From: Lysobacter_C viscosus
GTDB taxonomy: Bacteria > Pseudomonadota > Gammaproteobacteria > Xanthomonadales > Xanthomonadaceae
NCBI RefSeq assembly: GCF_046600715.1
Contig: NZ_JBJMAV010000009.1
Span: 1 to 64,000, forward strand
Length of the DNA: 64,000 nt
Direction of reading: 5' to 3'
Part shown: in pieces, positions 49,364 through 57,963 of the stretch
Position numbering within the stretch: the first letter of the stretch is position 1
How the letters are laid out: every line of letters starts with the position of its first letter
Notes under the pieces: model-generated
Databases searched by the model: none
Told to the model about the DNA's origin: nothing
Seen by the model: the letters and a program-made list of their open reading frames with translations, nothing else
Position numbers and translations under genes: made by a program

Positions 49364-50136
49364 AGCACGCCCCCCGCGCGCTCGCGCTGCAGCAGGCCGG
49401 CGTACGCGCGCGCGCCGAGCAACAACGCCCCGAGGCAGGTGACCAGCAGGAACGCGAAACTGGAGCCGACGTCGGCGAGGCTGGCGCCGTGCGCGGACAC
49501 TTCGCGAAGCGCGTGGTTCATGTGGTAAACGGGATTCATGTGGGTCATCGCCAGCAGCGACGGCGGCAGCACATCGACCGAGAAGAAGGTGCCGCCCAGC
49601 ACCAGCAACGGCACTCCGATCGCAGCAACCGGGCTGGTGACTTCCTCGGACCGCTTGGCAAGCACGGCGCCAAAGTAGAACCCGATGCCGATGTAGGCCA
49701 ATGCGCTCATCAGCACCAGCGCGGTGCCCAGGGCGAAGCTTCCGTGGAAGCGGCCGCCGAAGACGCCGGCGATGCCGTAGACCACCAGCGCCTGCCAGCC
49801 GGCAACCAGCAGGAACGCCGTGGCGACGCCGGCGAAGTAGGCGCTCGGCGCCAGCGGCGACAACAGCAGCCGGCGCAGCGTGCCGTGTTCGCGCTCCCCG
49901 ACCAGCAGCGTGAGCGGTCCGCTCAGCATGCTGAAGAACAGCGCGGCGCCCACCAGGATGCCCGGCGCCGTGCTGTCGAACGAGGTCGCGGTGCTGCGGC
50001 CGCCGGCATAGATCATGCCGAACAACAGCAGCATCAGCGCCGGGAACACGGTCCAGAAGATGAGGTTGCGCCGGCTGCGCAACAGCTCCAGTACCACCCG
50101 TCCCACCACCGCTCGCCACTGCGACATCCAAAGCAT
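49360..50136 (-). CDS. ABC-2 type permease
   Basis: A 258-residue inner-membrane protein with six predicted helices. RNLIFWTVFPALMLLLFGMIYAG at the first span, EREHGTLRRLLLSPL in the cytoplasmic loop (the conserved ABC-2 motif) and GGTFFSVDVLPPSLLAMTHMNPVYH near the C-terminus match drug/antibiotic-type ABC-2 permeases. First gene of the pair with the ATPase. Export of a toxic or lipid compound is likely in general terms; the cargo is not visible. Confidence 0.9.
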   Translation of the reverse strand: MLWMSQWRAVVGRVVLELLRSRRNLIFWTVFPALMLLLFGMIYAGGRSTATSFDSTAPGILVGAALFFSMLSGPLTLLVGEREHGTLRRLLLSPLAPSAYFAGVATAFLLVAGWQALVVYGIAGVFGGRFHGSFALGTALVLMSALAYIGIGFYFGAVLAKRSEEVTSPVAAIGVPLLVLGGTFFSVDVLPPSLLAMTHMNPVYHMNHALREVSAHGASLADVGSSFAFLLVTCLGALLLGARAYAGLLQRERAGGVL

Positions 50137-50444
50137 GCTGAATCTCCTGCGTCAGCCTGCACAATAGGCCGGCGTGACCCGGCCCACAGGTGCGGGTAGT
50201 CAGCGCTCCAGGGTGCCGAAAGTCACCTCGGGGCACCCGGCCTGGCGGTCGAAGTTTCGTTGCGGCGGGTGGCCGACCATGTCCCGGCGGCGACACCCGC
50301 CGGCGCAAGGGCCGGTGATCCGAATCCGCTGGCCACATGGGGCCGGCGTTCGCGTTTGATCATCAGACCCGAGCCAGGAGTGGGCATGCACGTTGATCCG
50401 CGAAGCATCCGTGATGCCGTTGCCGCTGCACCGATGGCGATGGC
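50137..50444. other. Divergent intergenic region
   Basis: No gene or clear promoter is supported in these 308 bases between the ABC permease and DUF418 genes. Some GC-rich inverted pieces occur around 50285-50315 but without a T run. Confidence 0.5.
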
Positions 50445-51764
50445 ATGACCGCGCCTGCCGGTAGCCCGCCTTCGGGCCGCCCGTCCGCCGCGACTCCCCC
50501 CCCGTCCGCGGAGGGCCCCGATGGGCGCGGCGAGCCGGTCGACGCCGCGGGGCGCCTGCATGTCCTCGATGCACTGCGCGGGTTCGCCCTGTTCGGCATC
50601 CTGCAGGCCAACGTGCTCACGTTTTCGGGACTGTTCTTCCTGGCGATGGTGGGGGACGTGGATCCATCGCCGCTGGACACGGCCGTGGGTTTCGTCATCG
50701 AGGCACTGGTCCACGGCAAGTTCTACTCGCTGTTCTCGCTGCTGTTCGGCATCGGCTTCTGCCTGTTCCTGCAACGGGCCGAAGCAAACGGGCGCGCGAC
50801 CTTGCCCCTGTTCCGCCGCCGGCTCTGGCTGCTGCTGGGCATCGGGGTATTGCACGCGACCCTGATGTGGTCCGGCGACATCCTCATGCTGTATGCGCTG
50901 GTGGGCTTCGCCCTGGTCCCGTTCCACCGCCTGCGGTCGCGCACGGTGCTGGCGTGGGCGGCGGGCCTGCTGGCATTGCCGGTACTGGCTTATGCGCTGA
51001 TGTGGGGCGCCGGCATGGCCGACCCGCTTGGGCCACCGGCGGTCGATCCGGCCGACGCCGCTCCCGCTGCCGGGGGCGGGTTCGACCCGATCGCCTTCAT
51101 GATCGCCGGCTTCCGTGGCGGCTACCTCGACGTGCTGCAGGCAAACCTGGTGCAGTTGGCCGGGCGATGGGTGGACCTGCTGGTCACCCTGCGCCCGGCG
51201 AAGGTGCTGGGGATGTTCCTGCTGGGGCTGTGGATCGGCCGGCACGGCGTGGCACGCGACCTCGACGCCCATGCCCCGCTGATTCGGCGCGTGGCGTCGT
51301 GGGGGCTCGGGCTGGGCCTGCCGCTGAACGTCGCCGCGGCGTGGCTTGCGGCCGATGCGACGCCGTACCTGCCCGGTTCCCCGGCAGGGATGGCGGAAGT
51401 GCTGATCGCGGCGATCGGCGTGCCGCTGCTGGCGCTGGGTTACGCGGCCGGCATTGCGCTGCTGGTGCGGTCACCGGCGACGTCGCGCGTGCCCATGGCG
51501 CTGGCACCGGTCGGGCGGCTGGCGCTGACCAACTACCTGCTGCAGTCGCTGGCGTGCATGTTCGTTTTCTACGGCTTCGGGCTCGGGCTGTACGGGCAGG
51601 TCGGCACCGCCACGGCAGCGGGTATCGCGCTGCTCATCTTCGCCGTCCAGCTGCTGCTGAGCCGGTGGTGGTTGCGCCACTACCGGTACGGCCCGGCGGA
51701 GTGGGCCTGGCGACGGTTGACCTACCGCGTGCCTGTCGCGCTGAAACGGACCGCGGCCGCGTAG
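50445..51764 (+). CDS. DUF418 (YeiB-like) membrane protein
   Basis: A 439-residue inner-membrane protein of the DUF418 family. After a proline-rich tail of about 36 residues, RLHVLDALRGFALFGIL is the family's signature first helix. It contains about ten hydrophobic segments; GKFYSLFSLLFGIGFCLFLQRA and the late PVGRLALTNYLLQS followed by RYGPAEWAWRRLTY are typical. Function is unknown; family members have been proposed to act in membrane transport or acyl transfer. The N-terminal extension suggests that the true start could be further in. Confidence 0.88.
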   Translation: MTAPAGSPPSGRPSAATPPPSAEGPDGRGEPVDAAGRLHVLDALRGFALFGILQANVLTFSGLFFLAMVGDVDPSPLDTAVGFVIEALVHGKFYSLFSLLFGIGFCLFLQRAEANGRATLPLFRRRLWLLLGIGVLHATLMWSGDILMLYALVGFALVPFHRLRSRTVLAWAAGLLALPVLAYALMWGAGMADPLGPPAVDPADAAPAAGGGFDPIAFMIAGFRGGYLDVLQANLVQLAGRWVDLLVTLRPAKVLGMFLLGLWIGRHGVARDLDAHAPLIRRVASWGLGLGLPLNVAAAWLAADATPYLPGSPAGMAEVLIAAIGVPLLALGYAAGIALLVRSPATSRVPMALAPVGRLALTNYLLQSLACMFVFYGFGLGLYGQVGTATAAGIALLIFAVQLLLSRWWLRHYRYGPAEWAWRRLTYRVPVALKRTAAA

Positions 51765-51791
51765 CGGCCCCTACCCGGTGCTGCGCGCGTG

Positions 51792-52346
51792 CTACCAGAC
51801 CAGGTCATCGGGCACCTGGAACTGCGCGTAATAGGCATCGTCCTCCGAACTGGGTGCGTCGGGGGGTGCGTCGGTTGCCTGGCCGTGGTCGAGCACGATC
51901 ATCCCGGGGTCGCGCTCGCGGACCTTCTCGCCGGCGGCGCGCGGCAGCAGTTCGTAGCGCTCGCCCAGCCGGGCGATGACCAGCGCGCCGGTGGCCAGCA
52001 GTCTGCGCTGGGCGTCGTCGACCAGCAGCACGCGGATGGCGCCGTCGGCGGTGAAGCGGTACTCGCTCTCGCCGGTACGCGGCACCTTCTTGTCGGTGAT
52101 GATCTGCCGTGCCTGCGCCCGCAACTCGGCGACGCGGGCCTGCGCCTTGCGTTCGGCGGCAAGGGCGCGGTCGCGCTCGGCCTTCTCCGCGCGGGCGCGC
52201 TCCACCTGCTGCGCGATCTCGTCCGGCTTGGCCGGTCCCTTGGCGTGGAGCGCCCGGTTCTGCTCGCGCGCCGCGTCGGCAACCTGTGACTTCTTGACCA
52301 GGCCGGCCTTGAGCAGCTGCGCCTGGAGCGGGGTGGGCTTGGCCAT
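51792..52346 (-). CDS. DUF2058 family protein
   Basis: A cytoplasmic 184-residue protein. AKPTPLQAQLLKAGLVKKSQV is the typical N-terminus of the DUF2058 (YaiL-like) family, followed by a long charged coiled-coil at about 30-80 and a folded C-terminal part (EYRFTADGAIRVLLVDDAQRRLLATGALVIARLGERYELLP). ATG 52346 is preferred over 52382 since it opens the family motif. Function uncertain; suspected to be nucleoprotein or ribosome related. Confidence 0.85.
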   Translation of the reverse strand: MAKPTPLQAQLLKAGLVKKSQVADAAREQNRALHAKGPAKPDEIAQQVERARAEKAERDRALAAERKAQARVAELRAQARQIITDKKVPRTGESEYRFTADGAIRVLLVDDAQRRLLATGALVIARLGERYELLPRAAGEKVRERDPGMIVLDHGQATDAPPDAPSSEDDAYYAQFQVPDDLVW

Positions 52347-52485
52347 GGCGTGGGTTCGCGTGGTGGAGGTGCGGGCGGTCATGATAGCGGCGGCGCCGCG
52401 TGCGACGTCGCGTGGGCCCCGTCGGCCGATGGCGAACGCAGGCCGGCGCCCGGCCCCTTCCCGAATACTGCGAGTTTTCGAGCGG

Positions 52486-53019
52486 ATGCAGCCCCTGAAA
52501 TACCTTGCCGGCTACCCCGCGCACCTGCAGGACAGGGTGCGCGCGCTGATCGAGCAGGACCGGCTCGGTACGGTGCTGGCCGACAAGTACGGTCAGGCCC
52601 ACGCGATCCGCAACGACGGCCAGCTCTACGGCTACGTGCAGGCGCTGAAGGACCGCCACCTGCGCAAGGCGGTGCCGCTGGGCAAGGTGGTGTACGACAC
52701 CAAGTTGCAGGTGGTGAAGCACGCGCTGGGCACCCACACCGCCATCTCGCGGATGCACGGTGGCAGGCTGAAGGCCAGCCGCGAGATCCGCATCGCCAGC
52801 GTGTTCCGCGACGCGCCCGCCGACTTCCTGCGGATGATCGTGGTGCACGAGCTGGCGCACCTGAAGGAGCCCGACCACGACAAGTCCTTCTACCAGCTGT
52901 GCACGCACATGGAGCCGGACTACCACCAGCTGGAATTCGACCTGCGTCTGTACCTCACGCACCTGGAGGTGTCGCGACAAGGGCTGTCCCCCGGGCACGG
53001 CGCCGGCGTACCGCCGTAG
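52486..53019 (+). CDS. YgjP/WLM-type metallopeptidase-like protein
   Basis: A 177-residue protein of the DUF45 (YgjP/M48-like) group. The zinc motif HELAHLKEPDHDKSF supplies H121, E122, H125 and H131. Family hallmarks are the basic SRMHGGRLKASREIRIASVF core and the downstream FYQLCTHMEPDYHQLEFDLRLYL. ATG 52486 gives a complete fold. The family is annotated as metallopeptidase or as a nucleotide pyrophosphatase-like protein; the activity is not settled by sequence. Between divergent DUF2058 and the PAS kinase. Confidence 0.84.
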   Translation: MQPLKYLAGYPAHLQDRVRALIEQDRLGTVLADKYGQAHAIRNDGQLYGYVQALKDRHLRKAVPLGKVVYDTKLQVVKHALGTHTAISRMHGGRLKASREIRIASVFRDAPADFLRMIVVHELAHLKEPDHDKSFYQLCTHMEPDYHQLEFDLRLYLTHLEVSRQGLSPGHGAGVPP

Positions 53020-53151
53020 GTCCGCGGCCACGAAACACCACCCCACCGCTGATTGCCCCGCACGGTGCGCAGGGCTAGATTCGCAGGCTGTGGAATCCCT
53101 CGCGCGCCCCTGCCGTCCGTCCGCCCCGTTTGCACTGCGGGGACAGGCGTC

Positions 53152-55863
53152 GTGACCGGTGAGGTCCCGTTCGACGAGGCGGCGGGCGAGGCAGAGCGTC
53201 GCGACCCGGCCGCGCGCACCCGCGCCGAGGACCGGCTCAATGCGCTGATCACCGCGACTTCCGATGTCGTCTACCGGATGAGCGCGGACTGGAGCGAAAT
53301 GCAGCCGCTGGACGGCCGCGGCCTGGTGGTCAGCAACGACGCGCCGATCCGCGACTGGATGCAACGCAACATCCCCTCGGACGAGCACCCCCGGGTGCGC
53401 GCGGCGATCGCCCGGGCCGTCGCGGGCAAAACGGTGTTCGAACTGGAGCACCGCGTCCTGGGTGAAGGGGGCAGCGAGACCTGGACGCACTCACGCGCGG
53501 TGCCGGTGCTGGACGCGCACGGCGACGTCGTCGAATGGTTCGGCCTGGCGCGCGACATCACCAAGGCCCGGACCGCCGAAGAAGCGCTGCGCGACAGCGA
53601 GCAGCGGTTCCGTTCGGTATTCGAGCAGTCGACCGGCGGCATTGCCCAGGTCGACCTGCAGGGCCGGTTCGTGCTGGTCAACGACCGCTACTGCGACATC
53701 GTCGGGCGCCCGCGCGAGCAGCTGCTGGCCATGCGCATGCAGGACCTCACCCACCCCGACGACGTCCCCCAGAACGTCAACCTGTTCGCCCAGGTGGCCC
53801 AGGGGCTGATTCCGGACTTCACGATCGAGAAGCGCTACCTGCGCCCCGACGGCTCGGCGGTGTGGGTGCAGAACGCGGTCTCGGCCATCCGTGGGCCCGA
53901 CGGACGCGTGCGCTACATCACCGCGGTGGTGGCCGACATCACCTACCTGAGGACCGCCGAGGAGAACCAGGGGGCACTGGCCGCCCAGCGCCAGCTCGCG
54001 CTCGACGCGGCCCGGCTGGGCTGGTGGCAGTCCGACCCGGCGACCGGCCTGGTGAGCCACGACGCGCGGTACGCGGAGATCTACGGGATCGACAACGCCT
54101 CCCCGCGCCCGGTCGAGGAGATCGGCCGGCTGCTGCACCCGGAGGATGCCCCCCGGCTGTGGGCGGCGATCGACGCCGCGGTCCAGCCTGACGACCCCCA
54201 GCCTTACCAGGTCGAGTACCGGATCAACCGCCCCGACGGCGCCGTGCGCTGGCTGGAGGCGCGCGGCATCGCATCGTTCGAAGGCCACGGCGAGTCGCGC
54301 AGGGTGACCCGTTTCGTCGGAACCGTGGCCGACGTCACCGAGCGCCGGCTGGCCGAGGAACTGCTGCGCGAGAACGAAGCCCGCTTCCGCCTGATGGCCG
54401 ATGCATCGCCGGCCACGCTCTGGCTGACCGACCCCGACGGCCGCTGCGTCTTCCTGTCGCGCCAGTGGTACGAGTTGACCGGCCAGACCAACCAGGACGC
54501 GCTGGGCCTGGGCTGGACCGACGCCACCCATCCCGACGACCGCGAGCAGGTGGCCGATACGTTCCTGCAGGCCAATGCCGCGCGTGCGTTCTTCCGCACC
54601 GAGTACCGGCTGCGCACCGCCGGCGGCGACTACCGGTGGGCGATCGACCTGGGCCGTCCGTGGTTCTCCGAGACCGGCGAGTACGCGGGCATGGTCGGTG
54701 CGGTGTTCGACATCGACGACCGCAAGCGTGCCGAGGAGGGGCTGGAAGAGGCCAACCGGCGCAAGGACCAGTTCCTCGCCACCCTGGCCCACGAGCTGCG
54801 CAACCCGCTGGCGCCGATCTCCAACGCCCTGCAGGTGTGGCCGCTGGTGGAGCAGCAGCCCGAGGAGGCGCGCCGGATCCGCGAGGTCATGGAGCGCCAG
54901 GTGCGGCAGATGGTCCGCCTGATCGATGACCTGCTGGACGTCTCGCGGATCAACCGCGGCAAGATCGAACTGCGCAGGGAGCGCCTCGACCTTGGGGTCG
55001 CGGTGGCCGCGGCGGTTGAAGCATTGCAGCCGTTCATCGATGCGCATCGGCACCAACTCGTCGTGGTGCTGCCCGACCATCCGCTGCACGTGGACGCGGA
55101 CCTGGGCCGGCTGGTGCAGGTGTTCGGCAACCTGCTCAACAACGCCGCCAAGTACACCAGCCCGGGCGGACACGTCCGGCTGGAGGCGCGGGGTGACGGG
55201 ATGGAGGCGGTGGTGACCGTGCGCGACGACGGCGCCGGCATCCCGGCCGACATGCTGGCCCCGGTGTTCGAGATGTTCACCCAGGTCGACCAGTCGCTCG
55301 GCCGCTCGCACGGCGGGCTGGGCATCGGACTGACCCTGGTCAAGAGCCTGGTGGAGCTGCACGAAGGGACCGTGGAGGCGCGCAGCGAAGGCCCGGGTCG
55401 CGGCAGCGAGTTCATCGTCCGCCTGCCACTCGCGCCCGCCGACGATGCGCCCGCCGGCCCTGCGGCATCGTTGCCCGGCTCGCTGCCCGACGCTAAGCGG
55501 CACCGGGTACTGGTGGTCGACGACGTCGAGGCCTCCGCGGACACGCTGGCGCTGATGCTCAAGGGCCTGGGCCAGGAGGCGCGCGCGGTGTACGACGGGG
55601 CCTCGGCGCTGGAAGCGATCGCGACATTCCGCCCGGCGGTGGCGTTCATCGACATCGCGATGCCGGGCATGGACGGCTACGAGGTCGCCGGCCGCATCCG
55701 CCAACGCCTGGGCAGCGGCCCTGTGCTGGTGGCGCTGACCGGATATGGACAGGAGGACGACCGGCGCCGCGCGTTCGACGCCGGCTTCGACCACCACCTG
55801 GTCAAGCCGACCAGCGTCGAGGCGCTGCACCAGGTGTTGCTGGGCCTGCCCGACCGCGCCTGA
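53152..55863 (+). CDS. Four-PAS hybrid histidine kinase with receiver domain
   Basis: A soluble 903-residue kinase starting at GTG 53152. Four PAS domains with PAC motifs lie at about 27-140, 150-265, 272-395 and 405-525 (each ends with xxDITxxR or similar). The DHp phosphosite is LAHELRNPLAPISNAL (H547), then the ATPase domain with NLLNNAAKYT, RDDGAGIP and GGLGIGLTLV. A receiver at about 785-900 has D834 in FIDIAMPGMDGYE and K in VKPTS. No membrane segment, so cytoplasmic signals such as redox, light or a ligand are sensed by the PAS set. No partner regulator is adjacent. Confidence 0.92.
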   Translation: MTGEVPFDEAAGEAERRDPAARTRAEDRLNALITATSDVVYRMSADWSEMQPLDGRGLVVSNDAPIRDWMQRNIPSDEHPRVRAAIARAVAGKTVFELEHRVLGEGGSETWTHSRAVPVLDAHGDVVEWFGLARDITKARTAEEALRDSEQRFRSVFEQSTGGIAQVDLQGRFVLVNDRYCDIVGRPREQLLAMRMQDLTHPDDVPQNVNLFAQVAQGLIPDFTIEKRYLRPDGSAVWVQNAVSAIRGPDGRVRYITAVVADITYLRTAEENQGALAAQRQLALDAARLGWWQSDPATGLVSHDARYAEIYGIDNASPRPVEEIGRLLHPEDAPRLWAAIDAAVQPDDPQPYQVEYRINRPDGAVRWLEARGIASFEGHGESRRVTRFVGTVADVTERRLAEELLRENEARFRLMADASPATLWLTDPDGRCVFLSRQWYELTGQTNQDALGLGWTDATHPDDREQVADTFLQANAARAFFRTEYRLRTAGGDYRWAIDLGRPWFSETGEYAGMVGAVFDIDDRKRAEEGLEEANRRKDQFLATLAHELRNPLAPISNALQVWPLVEQQPEEARRIREVMERQVRQMVRLIDDLLDVSRINRGKIELRRERLDLGVAVAAAVEALQPFIDAHRHQLVVVLPDHPLHVDADLGRLVQVFGNLLNNAAKYTSPGGHVRLEARGDGMEAVVTVRDDGAGIPADMLAPVFEMFTQVDQSLGRSHGGLGIGLTLVKSLVELHEGTVEARSEGPGRGSEFIVRLPLAPADDAPAGPAASLPGSLPDAKRHRVLVVDDVEASADTLALMLKGLGQEARAVYDGASALEAIATFRPAVAFIDIAMPGMDGYEVAGRIRQRLGSGPVLVALTGYGQEDDRRRAFDAGFDHHLVKPTSVEALHQVLLGLPDRA

Positions 55864-55901
55864 CCGGCCCGGTGCGCGCGCCGCACGCGGGGCCGGCGTT
55901 T
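55864..55901. terminator. Possible hairpin terminator between convergent genes
   Basis: A GC-rich stem CCGGCCC...GGGGCCGG with an inner GTGCG/CGCAC stem lies directly after the kinase stop, followed by CGTTT. The T run is short, so termination is only possible. Confidence 0.4.
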
Positions 55902-55917
55902 CCATCGCGGGGCCCGG

Positions 55918-57939
55918 TCAATGCGCAATGAACCGGATCGCCTGCCCGCCCCCGGCCGCCAGTCGCAGGGGCAATTGGTCGGCACTGGTGACCTCGATGG
56001 TCTCGCGTTCGAACGCGAACGCGTCCGTCTTCCAGTGCGCGCCGCGGCCATCGCGGTAAACCTGCGCGGTGTAGCGTCGACCCGGCGCCAGGAACGACAG
56101 CGGCAGCTGAAGCGCGCGGCCGTGCTGGTCAGTCACTGCGCCCAGGTACCAGTCGTCGCTGTCGCGGTCCTGGCGGGCGACCACGGCGTAGTCGCCGATC
56201 TCGCCCATCAACACGCGCGTCTTCGCCCAGTCGGCCGGTACGTCCTTGATGAACTGGAACGCGTCCATGTGCCGTTCGTAGTGTTCCGGCAGGTCGGCCG
56301 CCATCTGCACGGGGCTGTAGATCACCACGAACAGCGCCAGCTGCTTGGCCAGCGTGGTCTGGATGGCCTGGCCACGGCCCTGCAGGCTGAGGATGCCGGG
56401 GGTGAAGTCCATCGGCCCCGACAGCATGCGGGTGAACAGCAGTTCGGCCTCGTGCTCGGGAGGGTTGGTCGGGTTGCCCCAGGCGCCGTATTCCATCCCG
56501 CGCGCGCCCTCGCGGCTGGCCGCGTTGGGGTAGGTGCGGCGCAGGCCGGTGTCCTTCACCGGTTCGTGCGCGTTGATCGCCACGCGGTGCCTGGCCGCCG
56601 CCTCCAGCACCCGCTGGTGGTGGTTCACGTTCCACTGGCCGTCGTGCCACTCGCGCGCGACGCTGCCGTCTGGCAGCCGGCGTTCGACCTGGCCGGCATC
56701 GCAGACGTAGCCGGTTTTCACCACGTCCGTGCCAAGCCGGCCGTTCATCGCGAACGCCGCGTCCATCCCGTCCTCGTAGTGGCTGGCCGCGCAGCCGGTC
56801 TCGTGGTGGCCGATCAGGTGCACCCCGCGCGCCTTCGCGTAGGCGCCCAGCGCCTCGATGTCGAAGTCGGGCGTCGCCCGGGTGAAGTCGAAGTCGTAGC
56901 CGTTGCCGAACCACTGCCCGTCCCAGCCCGGGTTCCAGCCCTCCACCAGCACGCCGCGGAAGCCGTGCTCGGCGGCGAAGTCGATGTAGCGCTTCGTGTT
57001 GCGCGTGGTCGCGCCGTGCTTCGGACCGGTGGCCCAGCTCTCGGCCTCCAGGTGCAGCGACCACCAGATGCCGATGTACTTGGCCGGCTGGAACCAGCTG
57101 ACGTCGCCCAGCCGGTTGGGTTCGTTGAGGTTGAGGATCAGGTCGGACGAGGCGTACAGCGCCGGCGCGGTGTCGGCAATCTGGATGGTGCGCCACGGCG
57201 TCTGGAAGGGCAGCGTGCGCCTGACCTTCCAGCCCTCCGAGGCAGGCGAGAGCTGCGTGCGGAAGCGGCGCCCCTGGGCGCGGCGCAGCCACATGCCCGA
57301 GTAGTCGACCAGCGCCGCCTCGTGGATGGCGATGTGCAGGCCGTCGCCGGTGCGCAGGGTCATCGGCGTGTGCGCGGCGGTGACCTGCTCGACGGGGGTG
57401 GCGTCGTAGAGGTACTCGTAGCGGTTCCACTCGCCCGCCGGGATCCACCACGCGGTGGCGGGCTCGGCGAGCACGAACTCGGTGAGTTCGTCATCGATGA
57501 CGGCCTCGGCCATGGCCGCCTGCTCCGGGAAGGCGTAGCGGAAGCCGACACCGTCGTCGAACACCCGGAACACGACATCGAACGTGCGATGCGGGGCGAT
57601 GGTTTCGCGGAAGCTGGCGCGCAGCTCCTGGTGGTGGTCGCGCACGAAGCGGTTCTCGCCCCAGGGCTGCTCCCAGGTTTCGTCGTGCGTCGCCGTGGCG
57701 GTACCGGCGAGCGCCAGGTTGCGCTCGATGGTGCCGCTTCCACGCAGCCGGAAACCCATGCGCGAATCCTCGATCACCGGCTCGCCGAAGCGCAGTACAC
57801 GGTAGGCCAGGCGACCCTCGCTGAGGTCCAGCTCGACGCTGAGCACCTCGTTGGGCGATGTCACCGTGGCAACGGTTTCGGCCTGGGCCACCGGCGAGGC
57901 CAGGGCGAGGGCGAGGAGGCTAAGGGCAGGCAAGCGCAT
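55918..57939 (-). CDS. susB: GH97 family alpha-glucosidase (SusB-like), exported
   Basis: A 673-residue glycoside hydrolase with a signal peptide to about residue 20 (AQA/E). The GH97 N-terminal beta-sandwich is followed by the catalytic barrel. LIGHHETG (E380), INAHEPV (E459) and REGARGMEYGAWG (E483) carry the three glutamates conserved in inverting SusB enzymes, so it should invert and release glucose from maltooligosaccharides and starch ends. FRGVLVEGWNPGWDG and GMDAAFAMNGRLGTDVVKTGYV are also typical. Calcium is usual for this type. It lies downstream of the pullulanase gene by 24 bases, in one operon. Confidence 0.93.
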   Translation of the reverse strand: MRLPALSLLALALASPVAQAETVATVTSPNEVLSVELDLSEGRLAYRVLRFGEPVIEDSRMGFRLRGSGTIERNLALAGTATATHDETWEQPWGENRFVRDHHQELRASFRETIAPHRTFDVVFRVFDDGVGFRYAFPEQAAMAEAVIDDELTEFVLAEPATAWWIPAGEWNRYEYLYDATPVEQVTAAHTPMTLRTGDGLHIAIHEAALVDYSGMWLRRAQGRRFRTQLSPASEGWKVRRTLPFQTPWRTIQIADTAPALYASSDLILNLNEPNRLGDVSWFQPAKYIGIWWSLHLEAESWATGPKHGATTRNTKRYIDFAAEHGFRGVLVEGWNPGWDGQWFGNGYDFDFTRATPDFDIEALGAYAKARGVHLIGHHETGCAASHYEDGMDAAFAMNGRLGTDVVKTGYVCDAGQVERRLPDGSVAREWHDGQWNVNHHQRVLEAAARHRVAINAHEPVKDTGLRRTYPNAASREGARGMEYGAWGNPTNPPEHEAELLFTRMLSGPMDFTPGILSLQGRGQAIQTTLAKQLALFVVIYSPVQMAADLPEHYERHMDAFQFIKDVPADWAKTRVLMGEIGDYAVVARQDRDSDDWYLGAVTDQHGRALQLPLSFLAPGRRYTAQVYRDGRGAHWKTDAFAFERETIEVTSADQLPLRLAAGGGQAIRFIAH

Positions 57940-57963
57940 GCGCTGGGTTCCCGTGGTGGCTTG